Assembly (NCBI RefSeq): GCF_030813635.1
Contig: NZ_JAUSUM010000002.1
Coordinates: 744,001-808,000, forward strand
Origin: Salibacterium salarium
GTDB taxonomy: Bacteria; Bacillota; Bacilli; Bacillales; Marinococcaceae
DNA: 64,000 nt
Reading direction: 5' to 3'
Shown: positions 62,014 through 64,000 of the stretch, piece by piece
Layout of the letters: each line of letters starts with the position of its first letter
Numbering within the stretch: position 1 is the first letter of the stretch
Notes under the pieces: model-generated
The model's database searches: none
What the model was told of the DNA's origin: nothing
The model's input: only the letters and a program-made list of their open reading frames with translations
Position numbers and translations under genes: made by a program

Positions 62014-62276
62014 CAACCTTCGTCCTCCTCCGATAGAAGTGGCTTAATTTCCCCATCTTCTTCAACCACTCTGTCCATCTGTTCTTCAACACGACGCAGT
62101 TTTTCATGACATGTATTAGATAAATTCATCCCTTCTTGGTACATGGTAATTGCTTTTTCAAGGGGAACTTCTCCTTCTTCAAGCTTTTCAACGATATTTT
62201 CCAATTTTTCCATCGCTGCTTCAAACGATACATTTTCTTCTAGTGTTTCTTTTGTTTCTTCGGAATTATCGCTCAT
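62013..62276 (-). CDS. xseB: XseB, exodeoxyribonuclease VII small subunit
   Basis: An 87-residue helical protein with the family core [20 protein letters not shown] and [20 protein letters not shown]. The ATG at 62276 follows AAGGAGAGG and gives the normal small size; the frame open 87 bases further upstream overlaps xseA and is not used. Multiple XseB copies bind one XseA to form the nuclease. It lies two bases after xseA. Confidence 0.95.
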   Translation of the reverse strand: MSDNSEETKETLEENVSFEAAMEKLENIVEKLEEGEVPLEKAITMYQEGMNLSNTCHEKLRRVEEQMDRVVEEDGEIKPLLSEEDEG

Positions 62277-62277
62277 T

Positions 62278-63669
62278 TCAATCCTCTCCTTCGTTGCTAT
62301 GCTCATCAGTTTGCCACAGAGATACGTCAGAAAATGATTCTGCTTTAGTTTGTACAGCTCCATCTTGTAAGTACATCGTTATCCGTTCACCCGCGTCAAC
62401 ATGCTTAATTGATTTTATGATAGTTCCTTTTTCTGAATAGGCCACATTATAGCCGCGTTTCATAATATCCAACGGATTAAGTATTTGCAGTTTTTGCAAC
62501 ACATGATTAAATCGGTCTTCTTTACCCGAGATAAAACGTTTCATTGCAATATCCATTCTTTTATTCATTTGATTTAAGTTGTTTTTCTCAATATCTAAAA
62601 GTCTGTAAGGATGCTGACGGTAAAGGCGCTTATAGATTGATTGTAGACGTTCTTTTTGACTGACTTTTTTGGCGGTTAGAGCTTTTTCCAACCTAGATAT
62701 TAAACGGTCCAACTCTTGTTCTTTTTGCTTTAATAGATGTGTAGGATAGCGAAAGGCATAGGATCTTTTCATGCGATTCAACCGTTCTCTTTCACTACTC
62801 AAACGTCCTTGTACAGCACGTTGTAGCCTTGCTTTCAATTGATTGTGTTGACGCTCTAATTCGTTCACATCAGGAACCGCAAGTTCAGCCGCAGCCGTAG
62901 GTGTTGCCGCCCTTATATCTGCTATAAAATCTGCAATCGTGAAGTCGGTTTCGTGGCCAACGGCTGAGATGGAGGGAGTAGATAGAGCAGCAATTTTTCT
63001 AGCTACTGCTTCTTCATTAAATGCCCACAATTCCTCAATGGAGCCGCCACCTCTTCCAAACAGCAACAAATCAAACGATCCCATTGATTCCATTTGATTC
63101 ATTGCTGTAACAATAGATGAAGGAGCTTCTTTCCCTTGCACCAACACTGGAAACAGCGTAATTCTCGTTACAGGAAACCGTCTCTTTAACGTTGTGACCA
63201 TATCTCTTATAGCGGCACCAGTAGGAGAAGTAATAATAGCTATTTCTCTTGGAAAGGAAGGAATATCCTTTTTTCTTTCTTTGTCAAATAAACCTTCCTG
63301 CTCTAATTTTTTCTTTAATTGCTCATATTTAATATATAACTGACCAATTCCGTCAGGTTCCATCTCCCTCACATATAATTGATATTGCCCAAAAGGTTCG
63401 TAAACGGAAATATGTCCCTTTATTAGCACTTTCATACCATTCTCTGGTTCAAATGTTAAACGGCGATTGTTCCCGGCAAACATTACGGCCGATATTTTTG
63501 ATTTATCATCTTTTAAAGTAAAGTACATATGTCCGCGGCTATGCTTTTTAAAATTAGATATCTCGGCTCTCAGCCAAACTTGCTGTAACTCATCATCAAG
63601 TTCAATTGTCTTCTTAATTTGTGTAGTTAACTGAGAGACACTAAGCCAACTGCCTTGATACTGTTTCAT
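62278..63669 (-). CDS. xseA: XseA, exodeoxyribonuclease VII large subunit
   Basis: A 463-residue nuclease that degrades single-stranded DNA to oligonucleotides. An N-terminal OB fold (residues 1-100, with [20 protein letters not shown]) is followed by the catalytic domain with [21 protein letters not shown] and [16 protein letters not shown] (about residue 208), a GHETD motif, and a long coiled coil near the end. Its ATG overlaps the folD stop by one base. Confidence 0.96.
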   Translation of the reverse strand: MKQYQGSWLSVSQLTTQIKKTIELDDELQQVWLRAEISNFKKHSRGHMYFTLKDDKSKISAVMFAGNNRRLTFEPENGMKVLIKGHISVYEPFGQYQLYVREMEPDGIGQLYIKYEQLKKKLEQEGLFDKERKKDIPSFPREIAIITSPTGAAIRDMVTTLKRRFPVTRITLFPVLVQGKEAPSSIVTAMNQMESMGSFDLLLFGRGGGSIEELWAFNEEAVARKIAALSTPSISAVGHETDFTIADFIADIRAATPTAAAELAVPDVNELERQHNQLKARLQRAVQGRLSSERERLNRMKRSYAFRYPTHLLKQKEQELDRLISRLEKALTAKKVSQKERLQSIYKRLYRQHPYRLLDIEKNNLNQMNKRMDIAMKRFISGKEDRFNHVLQKLQILNPLDIMKRGYNVAYSEKGTIIKSIKHVDAGERITMYLQDGAVQTKAESFSDVSLWQTDEHSNEGED

Positions 63670-64000
63670 TATCGCTTGTCCTTATTCACAAATTTCTTCG
63701 CCGATTGTAACGTGTTATATAGTAACATTGTAATTGTCATTGGACCGACTCCTCCTGGAACTGGAGTGAGATAAGATGCTTTTTCTTTTACTTCTTCAAA
63801 GGCGACATCTCCACATAGTTTTCCGTCTTCCTTACGATTCATTCCCACATCTATGACAACAGCTCCATCTTTCACATGTTCCTTTGTAATAAACTCTGCT
63901 ATTCCAGTGGCAGCAATGACAATGTCAGCTTGTCCCGTGTAAGATGGAAGATCCGCAGTTCTTGAGTGACAATATGTAACTGTAGCATTTTCATTTAACA
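63669..64000 (-). CDS. folD: FolD, methylenetetrahydrofolate dehydrogenase/cyclohydrolase, C-terminal part
   Basis: The gene runs off the window edge, so its 5' part is missing. The visible 110 residues begin with [15 protein letters not shown] (NADP domain), then [25 protein letters not shown] and the closing [15 protein letters not shown] motif characteristic of FolD. It generates 10-formyl-tetrahydrofolate. It is the first visible gene of folD-xseA-xseB-ispA; folate and isoprenoid genes are adjacent in Bacillus. Confidence 0.96.
   Translation of the reverse strand, partial: LNENATVTYCHSRTADLPSYTGQADIVIAATGIAEFITKEHVKDGAVVIDVGMNRKEDGKLCGDVAFEEVKEKASYLTPVPGGVGPMTITMLLYNTLQSAKKFVNKDKR

Overview
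The window is a 64 kb piece of a low-GC, endospore-forming Bacillota chromosome. Gene order follows the classical Bacillus subtilis yqx/yqj/yqi and ypu neighbourhoods: scpBA-DUF309-ribTHBAED, lysA-spoVA-sigF-spoIIAB-spoIIAA-dacF-pdp-punA-deoB-xerD-fur-spoIIM-nudF, then the yqj and bkd genes, spo0A-spoIVB-recN-argR-tlyA-dxs and ispA-xseB-xseA-folD. Most genes lie on the minus strand. The sporulation genes, the FMN riboswitch and the OLE RNA locus point to Bacillaceae, probably a halophilic or alkaliphilic member. That last step is inference from where OLE RNAs are usually found.

Layout. 1-7.0 kb: partial DUF421 membrane protein, condensin partners ScpA/ScpB, DUF309 protein, and a complete riboflavin operon led by an FMN riboswitch. 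7.0-14.8 kb: a 48-residue zinc-ribbon gene, ppiB, lysA, a shortened spoVA operon (AA, AB, AF only), the spoIIA operon with sigF, and dacF. Recognisable sigma-F, sigma-G and sigma-H-like promoters sit where forespore control predicts. 14.8-24 kb: nucleoside salvage (pdp, two tandem purine nucleoside phosphorylases, deoB), xerD, fur with a PerR-type control region, spoIIM, nudF, a DUF3866 protein and a thioredoxin-like protein. 24-32 kb: uppP, citramalate synthase, a PRD antiterminator with a lone PTS IIA protein, asparagine synthetase (AsnO type), and an overlapping sugar-amine kinase/low-molecular-weight phosphatase pair. 32-38.5 kb: a small flagellar cluster (FliK-like giant, FlhB-tail homologue, FliS, flagellin, YaaR) and DNA polymerase IV. 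38.5-49 kb: MarR regulator, peptidase T-like protein, methylmalonyl-CoA epimerase, the 32-residue Prli42 gene, L,D-transpeptidase, a YqjA-type membrane protein, tRNA-Arg(CCG), a bacilliredoxin, and the branched-chain 2-oxoacid dehydrogenase operon. 49-57 kb: a SteA/glycosyltransferase/MraY-like operon, spo0A, spoIVB, recN, argR. 57-64 kb: tlyA, dxs, oapA, the OLE RNA, ispA, xseB, xseA and the end of folD.

The most striking object is the roughly 580-nt structured non-coding RNA at 60487-61065 (minus strand) between ispA and a four-segment membrane protein. Its two ends form a 13-bp perfect helix, it has its own promoter, and its position matches the OLE (ornate, large, extremophilic) RNA locus; the next gene encodes its membrane partner OapA. 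OLE RNA is a known class but its biochemical role is still poorly defined. Other points worth attention: the missing spoVAC/AD/AE genes, a probable purine-specificity switch in one of the tandem phosphorylases, an 80-residue repeat array in the FliK-like protein, a spoIIA terminator whose loop doubles as the spoVA sigma-G -35 element, and a possible protein-deglycation gene pair.
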